From Bordetella parapertussis (GTDB taxonomy: Bacteria; Pseudomonadota; Gammaproteobacteria; Burkholderiales; SG8-41): a DNA stretch of 21,585 nucleotides. The notes beneath the pieces were generated by a model. The model saw nothing but the letters and a program-made list of their open reading frames with translations, was not told where the DNA came from and did no database searches. Below are positions 1-7,881 of this stretch, one piece after another. Each line of letters opens with the position of its first letter. Position 1 is the first letter of the stretch. Location of the stretch: NCBI GenBank assembly GCA_945870465.1, contig CAMBSS010000066.1, positions 1-21,585 of the forward strand. Direction: 5' to 3'. A program made the translations under genes and the position numbers.

Positions 1-2040
1 GAACGGTATGCCGACGCACTAACAATTTATGCCGAGCTGGATCAAACGATTGCAACATACCCCAATACCGCTCGATTCATAGATACTAATAGCCTTGATC
101 GAGTGTTGGCTTTGGTCAGAGTTGGATCTTTGTCCGAGGCAGAAGCGCGTGCTGAACAATTGCTTGCTGCGACCGAAGCTCGTGCCGGCAAGAAATCGAA
201 AGAGGCAACCGATGCTAAGTTAATGTTGGCGATGACGCTTGCCGAAGAGAAAAAAGATGGCAAGGCAAGAGGCTTATTCTCCACTGGTATGGCTGATTTA
301 GTTGAGTTTGAGCGCGAGGCTGGCCAAGATTCTGATGGGGCATCCTCTAAAGAGAGGAAATACCTGGCAGGTTACATTGAATCTTATTTAGGATTGTTGG
401 CGCGCTTATATGAAAAAAAACCCCATCCTGAAATCGTAGCTGAGGCTTTTGCCTTAGGTGATATGGCCAGAAGCAGTGGTGTGCAAAAGGCGTTAAACGC
501 CAGTAACGCACGCGCTAATATCACAAATATTCGATTGGCTGAGCTGGCGCGAAAAGAACAAGATCTTAATCAACAAATCACATTCTTAAGCCGATCATAT
601 AAAGAGTTAGCAATGCAGCCTGCTGCTCAGCAATTGCCAGGGGCGCAAAAAGCTATGAAGGCCAACATCGAGGGACTGCGTCAGGAATCCAAAGACACTT
701 TGCATTTAATTGAACTGGACTTTCCAGATTACGCTCAACTGATTAGTCCGAAACCCGTATCTTTAGAAAAAGCGCAAAAGGCGTTAATGCCAAATAAGGT
801 ATTAGTCGCTTGGTTCATCGGAAAAAAAATAAGTTATGTTTGGGCGGCCTCAAATACAGGAGCCCCACAATTTAAAAGTCTTGCGATCACCCAGAGTCAG
901 CTCAGAAAAGATATAACTCAGTTACGCAAATCCTTAGATCCTAAAGTTGTTTTAGTGGAAGAGATTCCTGAATTTAACTTTGCACTATCTCATAGCTTGT
1001 ATGATGCATTGTTCAAGCCCATTCAGCCTGCTTTAGACAATAAAAATACCTTATTACTGATACCTCATGATGAAATTGGACAATTGCCCCTTGGCCTTCT
1101 TACCACGGCTGCATTTTTGCCAAATGCAAAAGCAGATTTGCGTTTTTCTAATTACCGTGAGGCGCCATGGCTTATAAAAAAATATGCGATCGCTAATGTG
1201 CCTACTGCTACTGCGATGGTTTCTTTGCGAGGCTTGCCAAAATTCAAAGACGGGCGCTTTGACTTCATAGCTTTTGCAGACCCTCTGTTTAATCAGGATC
1301 AAGCCAAGGCCGAAGAAAAGCAAGTCGCTAATGGTGATACCGGAGTTAAATTGGCTTCACGTGGCAGCGTCGTAAAATTACGCAGTAGCCCTAATACTGC
1401 ACAATTAAGTTCTGCAGAAGTCGGTATTTTGCCAAGACTGCCTGATACCAGGGATGAGATTGAAGAAATAGCTAAAGTGTTTAATGTTGACGCTAAGCGA
1501 GATATTTATTTGCAAAAGCGTGCATCTTTAGAAGAAGTAATAAAGGCCAATTTATCTAATTATAAAGTAGTGATGTTCTCTACCCATGGCTTAGTTCCTG
1601 GGGAGCTCGATGGTTTAACTCAACCGGCTTTGGCTTTAACTAATCCAGATGTATTCGGCAAAAAAGGTGATGGCCTATTAAAAGTAGATCAAATTCTCAC
1701 TTTAAAATTGAATGCTGATTGGGTGATCTTATCGGCCTGTAATACAGGGGCGGGCGAAGGTGAGGGGACAGAGGCTTTGTCAGGTCTGGGAAGAGCCTTC
1801 TTCTTTGCCGGAACCAGATCACTTTTAGTATCAAGCTGGCCTGTCGATAGTGAGGCCGCTAGGCAACTGATGATTAGTCTATTTAAAAGACAATATCAAG
1901 AAAAGGCTGCTTCAAAATCCATAGCTTTACAGCAAGCTAGCTTAAGTTTGATGAGCCATGGAGGGCCCGATAATAAGGCAGCAGACTATAGCTATGCTCA
2001 TCCGTTGTTTTGGGCTCCCTTCACAATGGTGGGTGATTAA
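1..2040 (+). CDS. TPR-CHAT domain protein (caspase-like), 5' truncated
   Basis: The frame is open from base 1, so the gene begins outside the window; a GTG at 103 is only an internal codon. About 679 residues are visible. The first part (roughly residues 1-150) is helical and TPR-like, and a coiled-coil-like stretch follows to about 230. The C-terminal part (about 350-679) is a CHAT domain, the caspase/separase-related cysteine peptidase fold. The likely dyad is His529 in FSTHG and Cys580 in LSACNTG, followed by the family signature GLGRAFFFAGTRSLLVSSWPV. Proteins of this class are thought to be peptidases or signalling scaffolds switched on through their repeats; the substrate is unknown here. 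Its base composition (about 35-38% GC in two counted lines) and AT-rich codons are unlike everything to the right. No CRISPR or other defence gene is visible beside it. Confidence 0.9.
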   Translation, partial: ERYADALTIYAELDQTIATYPNTARFIDTNSLDRVLALVRVGSLSEAEARAEQLLAATEARAGKKSKEATDAKLMLAMTLAEEKKDGKARGLFSTGMADLVEFEREAGQDSDGASSKERKYLAGYIESYLGLLARLYEKKPHPEIVAEAFALGDMARSSGVQKALNASNARANITNIRLAELARKEQDLNQQITFLSRSYKELAMQPAAQQLPGAQKAMKANIEGLRQESKDTLHLIELDFPDYAQLISPKPVSLEKAQKALMPNKVLVAWFIGKKISYVWAASNTGAPQFKSLAITQSQLRKDITQLRKSLDPKVVLVEEIPEFNFALSHSLYDALFKPIQPALDNKNTLLLIPHDEIGQLPLGLLTTAAFLPNAKADLRFSNYREAPWLIKKYAIANVPTATAMVSLRGLPKFKDGRFDFIAFADPLFNQDQAKAEEKQVANGDTGVKLASRGSVVKLRSSPNTAQLSSAEVGILPRLPDTRDEIEEIAKVFNVDAKRDIYLQKRASLEEVIKANLSNYKVVMFSTHGLVPGELDGLTQPALALTNPDVFGKKGDGLLKVDQILTLKLNADWVILSACNTGAGEGEGTEALSGLGRAFFFAGTRSLLVSSWPVDSEAARQLMISLFKRQYQEKAASKSIALQQASLSLMSHGGPDNKAADYSYAHPLFWAPFTMVGD

Positions 2041-2158
2041 TAAGAATAGGCGGTTTGAGGGCGTGAAGGGGGACCACACGTTACAAATTGGTTAACTCGC
2101 GTGGAGGCATCAAGCATCTGCGGGCAGCAGTCGAGCGGATTGCGGGGCCGCGGCAAGT

Positions 2159-2189
2159 TTGAATGTTCAACATTTTTGCGTGGTATATT
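2159..2189 (+). promoter_or_regulatory. candidate promoter for the exported protein gene
   Basis: A TATATT at 2184-2189 is preceded by TG one base upstream (extended -10 form). A TTGAAT at 2159-2164 lies 19 bases before it. It would leave a leader of about 115 bases before the gene at 2312. This is pattern matching only; the -35 match is 4 of 6 and the spacing is long. Confidence 0.3.
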
Positions 2190-2239
2190 TGAACGGATAC
2201 GTACGCAGGTTGGGCGTATATTGAACTCGGTGCCAACGC

Positions 2240-2260
2240 CCGCCGTTTCTGGCGGTTTTT
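2240..2260 (+). terminator. weak hairpin plus T-tract
   Basis: CCGCC (2240-2244), a six-base loop and GGCGG (2251-2255) are followed directly by five T. It reads as a minimal Rho-independent terminator on the + strand. It lies 200 bases after the CHAT gene and 50 bases before the next start, so it could end upstream transcription or attenuate the leader of the gene at 2312. The stem has only five pairs, so efficiency is doubtful. Confidence 0.35.
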
Positions 2261-2311
2261 GGTTCGAAACTTTGGATGTGCCGCATTTTTGGCGAATTGA
2301 CAGGAGTAAAT

Positions 2312-2776
2312 ATGATTACACGACCATTCTTCAGCCGTCATACGATCGTTTTGGCGTGTGTGCTGGGCGCTTGCGCTACGTTTGCCACGCGCTGCTACGC
2401 AGTCGATCTAATTACTGAAGACGAGGCCAAGCTGCCGCCGGCCGCCAAGATGGCCACGCGCGGCGGCATCACGCGTGGGCCTAGCATCAAGGTAATGAGC
2501 CCGGGTCCGGACGGTCAGGTCAAGGCGCCGTTCGCGATGAAGGTCGAGTTCCAGCCGCACGGCGGCTCCAAGATCGACGCTTCGTCGGTCAAGGTTACCT
2601 ATCTCCGGAAACCGGCCGTTGATCTAACGCCGCGACTGAAGTCATCGATTTCAGAGTCCGGGATTAGTCTGGCGGACGCCAACATACCTGCCGGCGCGCA
2701 TGACATCAAAATAGACGTTACCGATGCGGAGGGGCGTACCAAGTCCGAGGTCGTGAGCTTTACCGTCGTGAAATAG
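2312..2776 (+). CDS. small exported Ig-like-fold hypothetical protein
   Basis: This encodes 154 residues. The ATG at 2312 is chosen because AGGAG at 2302-2306 lies five bases upstream and because it places a basic N-terminus (MITRPFFSRH) before a hydrophobic stretch. A longer in-frame reading from 2276 has no such support. The export signal is ambiguous: a type I site after the CYA near residue 29, or a lipobox-like LGAC near residue 21. The mature part from about residue 55 has short beta-type segments (IKVMSPGPDGQV, MKVEFQPHGGS, DIKIDVTDAEGRTKSEVVSF) like a single bacterial Ig-like or cadherin-like beta-sandwich. It is probably periplasmic or surface attached. No enzyme motif is visible and I do not recognise a named family. 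It stands alone between the CHAT gene and the convergent kinase. Confidence 0.8.
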   Translation: MITRPFFSRHTIVLACVLGACATFATRCYAVDLITEDEAKLPPAAKMATRGGITRGPSIKVMSPGPDGQVKAPFAMKVEFQPHGGSKIDASSVKVTYLRKPAVDLTPRLKSSISESGISLADANIPAGAHDIKIDVTDAEGRTKSEVVSFTVVK

Positions 2777-2977
2777 CGTCACCACGGCGCGCCTTTATTA
2801 ATTACGGTCCGCTCATAAGCTACTCCGGTCGCCGGCCAATTGATGGCGAGGTGATCGGGGCTTCTGATTTGAGCGCCCGCTCTCTGGAAATCTCGAATGG
2901 TGCTTTCGACCCAAACCGGCCGCCGGGTTTTCGCCGAACCGGCCATTCAGGCGCCCCACTAACGCGAATAAGCCGGC

Positions 2978-5107
2978 TCAGGAAGGTTTCGTTTTTTCTG
3001 TGACCTGCGACGCCAGCCGTTCAATCGCGCCGGTCAGACCTTCCGTCTGATTGGTCTTGAAAATTAACTCCGCGACCCCGGCTGCAACGCACTCCTCCTG
3101 CAAACCTTCGGAGATGAACCCAGAGGCCACCGCCACCGGCAGGTCGGCGCGGATCAGCCTGGCCTCGCGCGCTACATCAACACCCGACATGCCCGGCATG
3201 TTGTAGTCCGTGACCAACAGGTCGAAGGCTGCCGGGGCGGCCCGCAGCGCTGCCAGCGCTTCGCGCTGGGATGTGTAACTGCTCACGCGAAAGCCGCTCC
3301 GCTCGAGCATCCGTCTGACAATAATCACCAGATCTTCATCATCGTCGAGGTAGAGGATGTGCTGGCCGTCATGACGAAGCGGCGCGGGAACAGCGGCGTC
3401 AGCGCGATGCTCAGTATTGGCGACCGGCGCGACCGGCAGATAGAGCGTAAAGGTCGTGCCCTCGCCGGGCGCGCTGTCGACCGTTATCGCGCCCTCGTGG
3501 GTTTGCATGATTCCGTGCACCACCGACAGGCCCAGCCCGGTGCCTTCGTTCACCGGCTTGGTGGTGAAAAACGGCTCGAATATCTTCTCGCACGTGGCCG
3601 CGTCCATGCCCGACCCATCGTCGCTCACGGTCAACCGCACGCTGAGGCCGGGATGCTGTGCGTAAATGGCAAGCAGTTCAGGCCGCGCCTCGGCCAATGC
3701 TGCAGTGACACGGATCGTATCCAGACGAATTTGAATGCGCCCGGGTTCGCCGTGCATGGCGTGGATCGCATTGGTGGCGAGATTGATCAGGACTTGTTGG
3801 ATCTGGGTGGCGTCCGCCAGCACCAGCGGCATATCGGCCTCGCAGTGAGTTTCAAGCGTCACGCGCAACAGCATAGTTGCGCGTAGCAGTCGCACGCATT
3901 CATCGATCACCGGGGTTAGCGCGATGGGCTTGCGCTCGGTAGTCTGCCTGCGGCTGAATGTGAGTATTTGTTGCACGAGGCTGCGGGCACGGTTGCCGGC
4001 CTTGCTGATTTCGTCCACGCTTTGCACCACTGACGCCGGATCGGTTTCCGCGTCTTGCCGCGCGAGATCGGCATTGCCCAGGATAATGGCGATAATGTTG
4101 TTGAAGTCGTGCGCGATGCCGCCGGCCAGCGTGCCGATCGCTTCCATTTTTTGCGCTTCGCGCACCTGCTCTTCGAGCGATTCGCGTTTGGCTTCGGCCT
4201 GTTTGCGTTCGGTGATATCTTGCGCGACATTGGAGGCCCCGATTATCGAACCGCCATCATCAAAAATGGGAGCAATGCTAACGGCGATGTTGATCAATTG
4301 GCCGTTCTTGCACCGACGAATGGTCTCAAAGTTCTCTACCTTCTCTCCCCGCGCGATACGCGCCAGAATCTCGACTTCCTCGTTTTCCCGGTCCGCGGGA
4401 ATTAGCATCCGCATCTGTTTGCCGATGGCTTCTTCGGCCGTATAACCGAAGATCTTTTCCGCACCCGGATTCCAACTGGTAATTATTCCGTTCGTCGCCT
4501 TGCTGATGATCGCATCATGGGTGGAGTCCACCACGGACTTCAATCGACGCAAATTAATTTCTGCCAGCTTGCGCGTAGTGATATCGCTCAGGATGATGCT
4601 TACCCCGGAGACGCTACCTTCGGCGCGGACGCAATCAAGCTGCGCCTGCACCACTGCACCATCACCACGTTGCAGCGTCAGTTCAATCCGGCCTTGTCCG
4701 CCACCTTTTTTCACTTCCTGAAAAAGCAGAACCCAGCGATCCTGATCAGCAGCAACGACCAACGACATGAAGGCTCGACGCAACAACTCCTTGCGCGCCC
4801 GCCCCAGCAGCGTGGTCGCTGTGAGGTTGATCGCCGCGATCATGCCATCGGTGCCGAGGTTGATATAGCCGACCGGGGCGAACTCATACAGATCGGCATA
4901 GCGGTCGCGCGATTCCAGCAGTGCAATCTGCGTCTCGCGCAAAACCTCGTTCTGCATCTCCAGTTCAACCTGGTGCACTTTCAATTCATGCAGCAGTTCC
5001 GCCCCCGGGAGTTCACCGGGTTTGGTCTGCGGCGCAGGGTCAATCTGCTGCTCGGCTGCCGCCCGCAGTTGCAGATCGTGTTGCTCCTGATCTTCGGGTC
5101 GGCTCAT
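2978..5107 (-). CDS. hybrid sensor histidine kinase/response regulator with two PAS domains
   Basis: This encodes 709 residues with no membrane segment, so a cytosolic sensor. Domain order: a short helical lead, PAS 1 (about 66-185), PAS 2 with a PAC end (about 187-305, NVAQDITERKQAEA), HisKA (about 318-385) with the phospho-accepting His333 in GGIAHDFNN, HATPase (about 425-560) with the N-box Asn446, DDGSG at 496-500, the F-box EPFFTT and GTGLGLS at 522-528, then a receiver domain (about 583-698) with acidic residues 588-590, phospho-acceptor Asp634 in VTDYNMPGMSG and Lys684. This is the hybrid layout that usually needs a separate phosphotransfer protein or response regulator, and neither is adjacent. 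The ATG at 5107 has no clear Shine-Dalgarno. The gene stands alone, with 930 bases of non-coding sequence upstream. The ligand or redox input to the PAS domains cannot be read from sequence. Confidence 0.95.
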   Translation of the reverse strand: MSRPEDQEQHDLQLRAAAEQQIDPAPQTKPGELPGAELLHELKVHQVELEMQNEVLRETQIALLESRDRYADLYEFAPVGYINLGTDGMIAAINLTATTLLGRARKELLRRAFMSLVVAADQDRWVLLFQEVKKGGGQGRIELTLQRGDGAVVQAQLDCVRAEGSVSGVSIILSDITTRKLAEINLRRLKSVVDSTHDAIISKATNGIITSWNPGAEKIFGYTAEEAIGKQMRMLIPADRENEEVEILARIARGEKVENFETIRRCKNGQLINIAVSIAPIFDDGGSIIGASNVAQDITERKQAEAKRESLEEQVREAQKMEAIGTLAGGIAHDFNNIIAIILGNADLARQDAETDPASVVQSVDEISKAGNRARSLVQQILTFSRRQTTERKPIALTPVIDECVRLLRATMLLRVTLETHCEADMPLVLADATQIQQVLINLATNAIHAMHGEPGRIQIRLDTIRVTAALAEARPELLAIYAQHPGLSVRLTVSDDGSGMDAATCEKIFEPFFTTKPVNEGTGLGLSVVHGIMQTHEGAITVDSAPGEGTTFTLYLPVAPVANTEHRADAAVPAPLRHDGQHILYLDDDEDLVIIVRRMLERSGFRVSSYTSQREALAALRAAPAAFDLLVTDYNMPGMSGVDVAREARLIRADLPVAVASGFISEGLQEECVAAGVAELIFKTNQTEGLTGAIERLASQVTEKTKPS

Positions 5108-5343
5108 ACTTTTGCCAAAGGTTCAGTCGTCACCATCGTCAGCCGGAATATTTTGACATTGCCGTCAGTGGCAACCATGCGGCGGGCGTGGCGCCATACG
5201 ACGCGGGCCGAGACAGCCGATACGAACCCGGCCCGGAGCCGGCTGTTGAGCGAAAGAGCCGAGCGGCTTTGCGAGTGCGCCTGAGCGAGGCGCGATAATG
5301 AATTTGCGACGATTATTCATGAATGCCGTGAGCGGACAATGGG

Positions 5344-5355
5344 GCTATATATAGC
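5344..5355. promoter_or_regulatory. perfect 12-base palindrome GCTATATATAGC
   Basis: The sequence GCTATATATAGC is a perfect palindrome in an AT-rich patch (about 5340-5375) upstream of the kinase gene on the - strand. It could be a dimeric operator or overlap a promoter, but it is 237 bases from the kinase start and its composition is low in complexity, so chance is a real alternative. Confidence 0.25.
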
Positions 5356-5445
5356 TTTATACTCTTTAATATCGACAGAATTGCAGGTTTACGGATTTCT
5401 ATTGCCTGAAAGGTTCGAGGCGACGATTTATCGTGAAAATGAGAC

Positions 5446-5597
5446 GTAACAGCCGATCTCCGGTTGTGGCTGAAAGCACGCGCTAAGCCCATGTTCCGCA
5501 AAGCGGACCCTGGACGAAAATGGGATTTTTCCAGTGGCGGGTTAAGGGCTCAGCTACGAATTCACACTTTCGGCCACAACCGGAGATCGGCCGTTAC
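5446..5597. repeat. structured 152-base element bounded by 31-base inverted repeats
   Basis: Arm 5446-5476 and arm 5567-5597 are reverse complements at 29 of 31 positions. One of the two differences would still allow a G-U pair in RNA. Inside, 5482-5490 can pair with 5546-5554 (8 of 9). Within that lie a hairpin TCCGC-AAA-GCGGA (5495-5507) and a second hairpin formed by 5510-5521 and 5525-5534 with a two-base bulge and a GGG loop. The whole thing can fold as a long stem carrying two hairpins. No target-site duplication is visible at the ends and there is no transposase or reverse transcriptase gene nearby. It is best described as a dispersed, MITE-like or REP-like structured repeat; whether it recurs in the genome cannot be told from this window. 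Confidence 0.65.
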
Positions 5598-6037
5598 TTT
5601 TAAATTTAACGAATTTAACCCTGCTTGCAGAATATTCCGGGCACGCCCCATCCTGACGCGCCGTGCGCTCGTTTGTGCCGTGGCGGTGATGCGCCTTTAA
5701 CTTTAATTAGCGGCGGTTATCGCCCCGGTCGAACAGTGGTACGGCAAACTGCAGGAAAAGGGTAATGGCAGAGCGCCGGAGAGCTGTGGCAGGGCGCCTG
5801 GAGGTATTCGCGCCGCCGTGGGCGAGTTCGGTTAGGCGGTGGAATCTCCGTGCGGGGAATCCCTGGATTCCGACCGCTTGCTCGAAATGGCCCCTGAATA
5901 GCAAGGGCAGGTGGCCAATGTCGATTTTCGACGCGGGCAGGAGCGGCATCAACTTTGCCTCACGGATGCAGCGAAGACCAGCGGCCTGACTCGCCGTACC
6001 GCACTGGCGCAGGGCCCGTTCCGCGCCCCGTACAGCG

Positions 6038-6814
6038 CTAGTGAATGATGTAGCCGCCGTCGATCACAATATCCTGCCCCTGCAAAAATGCAGGGCTCGA
6101 AGTGGCAAGATAGAATACGAGATCGGCAATTTCCTCCGGCTCGCCAAACCGTCCAAGCGGTACTTTATTCAGCAGTTCTTGCGTTAACGCCGCGCTTCTG
6201 ACGGCGCTTCTTTGGGTGTCGATCGGTCCCGGACTGATGGCATTCACGATGATGTTCTCGCGCCCGAGTTCGTAGGCCATCGATTTGGTCAGATGTATCA
6301 GCGCCGCCTTGGCCAGCCCGTAGAGTGCTTTCTGGGCGAAGGTCACGTGGCCCAGCTGGCTCGCGATATGGATAATGCGGCCACCGCCCTGTCGCCGGAA
6401 TACCGGCAGCACCGCCTGACTGGCGAAGAACGGCGCGGCGAGATTGACATTGACCCCGAGATCGAATTGCGCGCGCGTGTAGTTGCCGAAATCTTCGGAA
6501 ATGCGGATCGCCGCGTTGTTGATCAGGACGTCAACCCGGCCAAAGAGGGCGACAGCCTGCGCGATCATGCGCTCCGCTGCACCAGATTCGCCAAGGTCGA
6601 TCAGCGCAGATTCGATCCGAGCTGCATGCGGCAACGCGCGACATTCAGCCACGGCAGTTGCGAGTTGTTCGGCGGTTCCTTCCGCGACCAGAAACACTGA
6701 CGCGCCAGCCGCGGCAAATCTCTTCGCGGCTGTGTAGCCGATGCCGCGCGGAGTCGAGGCGCCCGTTACGATGACGACCTTGCCGTTCAAATCATGCTTG
6801 TCGTTACTCGCCAC
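6038..6814 (-). CDS. SDR family NAD(P)-dependent oxidoreductase
   Basis: This encodes 258 residues, the normal length for a classical short-chain dehydrogenase. The Rossmann glycine motif reads TGASTPRGIG (17-26), two residues longer between the first and second glycine than the usual TGxxxGxG. INNAA lies at 98-102. The catalytic set is Ser152 (IIHIASQLG), Tyr165 and Lys169 (YGLAK). The C-terminal GQDIVIDGGY is typical of 3-oxoacyl reductase-like and alcohol-oxidising members. It would interconvert a hydroxy and a keto group on an unknown substrate in the cytosol. The start is a GTG at 6814, which lies inside the end of the upstream Bug gene (11-base overlap), so the two are probably co-translated. 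An AGGGA lies about 11 bases upstream of the GTG. No alternative ATG is close. Confidence 0.9.
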   Translation of the reverse strand: MASNDKHDLNGKVVIVTGASTPRGIGYTAAKRFAAAGASVFLVAEGTAEQLATAVAECRALPHAARIESALIDLGESGAAERMIAQAVALFGRVDVLINNAAIRISEDFGNYTRAQFDLGVNVNLAAPFFASQAVLPVFRRQGGGRIIHIASQLGHVTFAQKALYGLAKAALIHLTKSMAYELGRENIIVNAISPGPIDTQRSAVRSAALTQELLNKVPLGRFGEPEEIADLVFYLATSSPAFLQGQDIVIDGGYIIH

Positions 6815-7772
6815 GGATGCCGGCTTCCCTGATTACGATCGCGAGCTGGGCGGTTTCCGCCTTAAGGCGCGCGGCAAGTTCGGCCGGCGTGCTGGTCTCG
6901 CGATCGAGTCCCAGCCGGCCCATGGTGCTTTGCACGTCGGGATGCTCGAGGCCTTTGAGCGATTCGCCGCGGATTCTGTCAACGATACTTTTTGGCGTGC
7001 CGGTCGGGACAAACAACCCGAACCACGCGATATTTTCGAATCCGGGATAACCCAGTTCCGCTACTGTCGGCAACTCCGCAGTGACCTTGTGACGTTTGGC
7101 GCCGGTTGTCGCCAGCGCGCGCAGGCGTCCGCTGGTGAAGAACGTCAGGGTCGACGGTACCGCACCGATCAGCACCGGTACTTCGCCGGCGAGCACACCG
7201 GCGATGGCCGGGCCCGCCCCTTTGTACGGGATGTGCGTGATCTCGAACCCGGCGCGCCTCTTGAGAAGTTCTGCCGCGAGATGCAGCGAGCCGCCGACCC
7301 CGCTCGACGCGTAGTTGAGCGCGCCGGGTTTCTGCTGGGCAAGTGTTATCAATTCCTTGAGAGTCCTGACAGGAACGTTCGGATGCACCAGCACGATGTG
7401 CTCGTGGGTGGCGAGGACTGTAATTGGCTGCAGATCCTGTTCAACGCTGAATGGGAGCTTGTAGAGGCTGGGGCTGGCCGTGAGCTGGGTGCTCAAAGCG
7501 AGAAACACGGTATGGCCGTCAGGCGTGGCGCGTGCTGCGGTTTCACTCGCAAGGTTGCCGCCGGCGCCGCCGCGATTATCCACGATCCAGTTCTGACCCA
7601 TCGCAGTGCCAAGCCTCGGCGTAATGATCCGCGCAAGTGCGTCGGTGGAGCCGCCGGGCGGAAAGCCGACGAGCAGTCGCACCGGACGCGTTGGGTAGGC
7701 GGGCTCCGCGCAGTGCGCCATGCCAGCGCACGCAATCAGGAGCGCCGCGGAGATGTTGCTGGCGATCGTCAT
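6804..7772 (-). CDS. Bug/TctC family tripartite tricarboxylate receptor (copy 1)
   Basis: This encodes 322 residues, the family length. The start at 7772 gives a proper export signal (MTIASNISAALLIACAGMAHCA) and has AGAGGA about nine bases upstream; a longer frame from 7811 lacks these. LIAC near residue 15 could alternatively be a lipobox. Family motifs: GFPPGGSTD (36-44), VDNRGGAGG (64-72), PDGHT, and HIPYKGAGPAI (about 180-190). Bug proteins are periplasmic two-lobed binding proteins for carboxylates or their amides that deliver ligand to TctAB-type permeases; none is nearby. It overlaps the SDR gene downstream by 11 bases, suggesting the ligand may be that enzyme's substrate or a precursor. 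The inverted repeat at 7781-7798 covers its ribosome-binding site. Confidence 0.93.
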   Translation of the reverse strand: MTIASNISAALLIACAGMAHCAEPAYPTRPVRLLVGFPPGGSTDALARIITPRLGTAMGQNWIVDNRGGAGGNLASETAARATPDGHTVFLALSTQLTASPSLYKLPFSVEQDLQPITVLATHEHIVLVHPNVPVRTLKELITLAQQKPGALNYASSGVGGSLHLAAELLKRRAGFEITHIPYKGAGPAIAGVLAGEVPVLIGAVPSTLTFFTSGRLRALATTGAKRHKVTAELPTVAELGYPGFENIAWFGLFVPTGTPKSIVDRIRGESLKGLEHPDVQSTMGRLGLDRETSTPAELAARLKAETAQLAIVIREAGIRGE

Positions 7773-7780
7773 ATGGTGTG

Positions 7781-7798
7781 TCCTCTTGTTCAAGAGGA
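7781..7798. promoter_or_regulatory. perfect inverted repeat over the RBS of Bug copy 1
   Basis: TCCTCTTG-TT-CAAGAGGA is a perfect 8+2+8 inverted repeat. On the - strand its CAAGAGGA arm supplies the Shine-Dalgarno of the Bug gene starting at 7772. It may be a dimeric operator, or an RNA hairpin that hides the ribosome-binding site (the loop would open to about four bases). Confidence 0.5.
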
Positions 7799-7881
7799 TA
7801 TAATGACACATTCTGTTACGCGCCAGTGCAGGGCGGTGGCGTCACTCGCAACTGTTCATTGGCCCGAAATACTCCATCGAG

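Larger units (their letters stand above)
5108..6037. other. long intergenic region without a recognisable gene
   Basis: This is 930 bases between the kinase and the SDR gene. It holds a palindrome at 5344-5355, the structured repeat at 5446-5597, an AT-rich patch with a doubled AATTTAAC (about 5603-5620), and a GC-rich right part (5700-6037). The right part has coding-like composition, but every forward frame is interrupted or lacks a family I recognise. The frame through about 5715-6040 is broken by at least two stops (for example after PVEQWYGKLQEKG and after SDRLLEMAPE), so it could be a decayed gene. No tRNA, rRNA or CRISPR repeat was seen. Confidence 0.6.

Noticed and set aside
2978..5107. 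A phytochrome- or membrane-type sensor kinase
   Set aside because: The N-terminus has PAS domains only; no GAF-PHY domains or transmembrane segments are visible.
3359..5298. Several long + strand open frames opposite the kinase gene (for example 4517-5284)
   Set aside because: They are antisense shadows of a clear PAS-histidine kinase-receiver gene with complete motifs; no signature or ribosome-binding site supports them.
5446..5597. Retron non-coding RNA (inverted outer arms, internal hairpins)
   Set aside because: No reverse transcriptase is encoded nearby on either strand, so a retron reading is not supported.
5446..5597. CRISPR repeat
   Set aside because: There are only two copies in inverted orientation with no regular spacers and no cas genes in the window.
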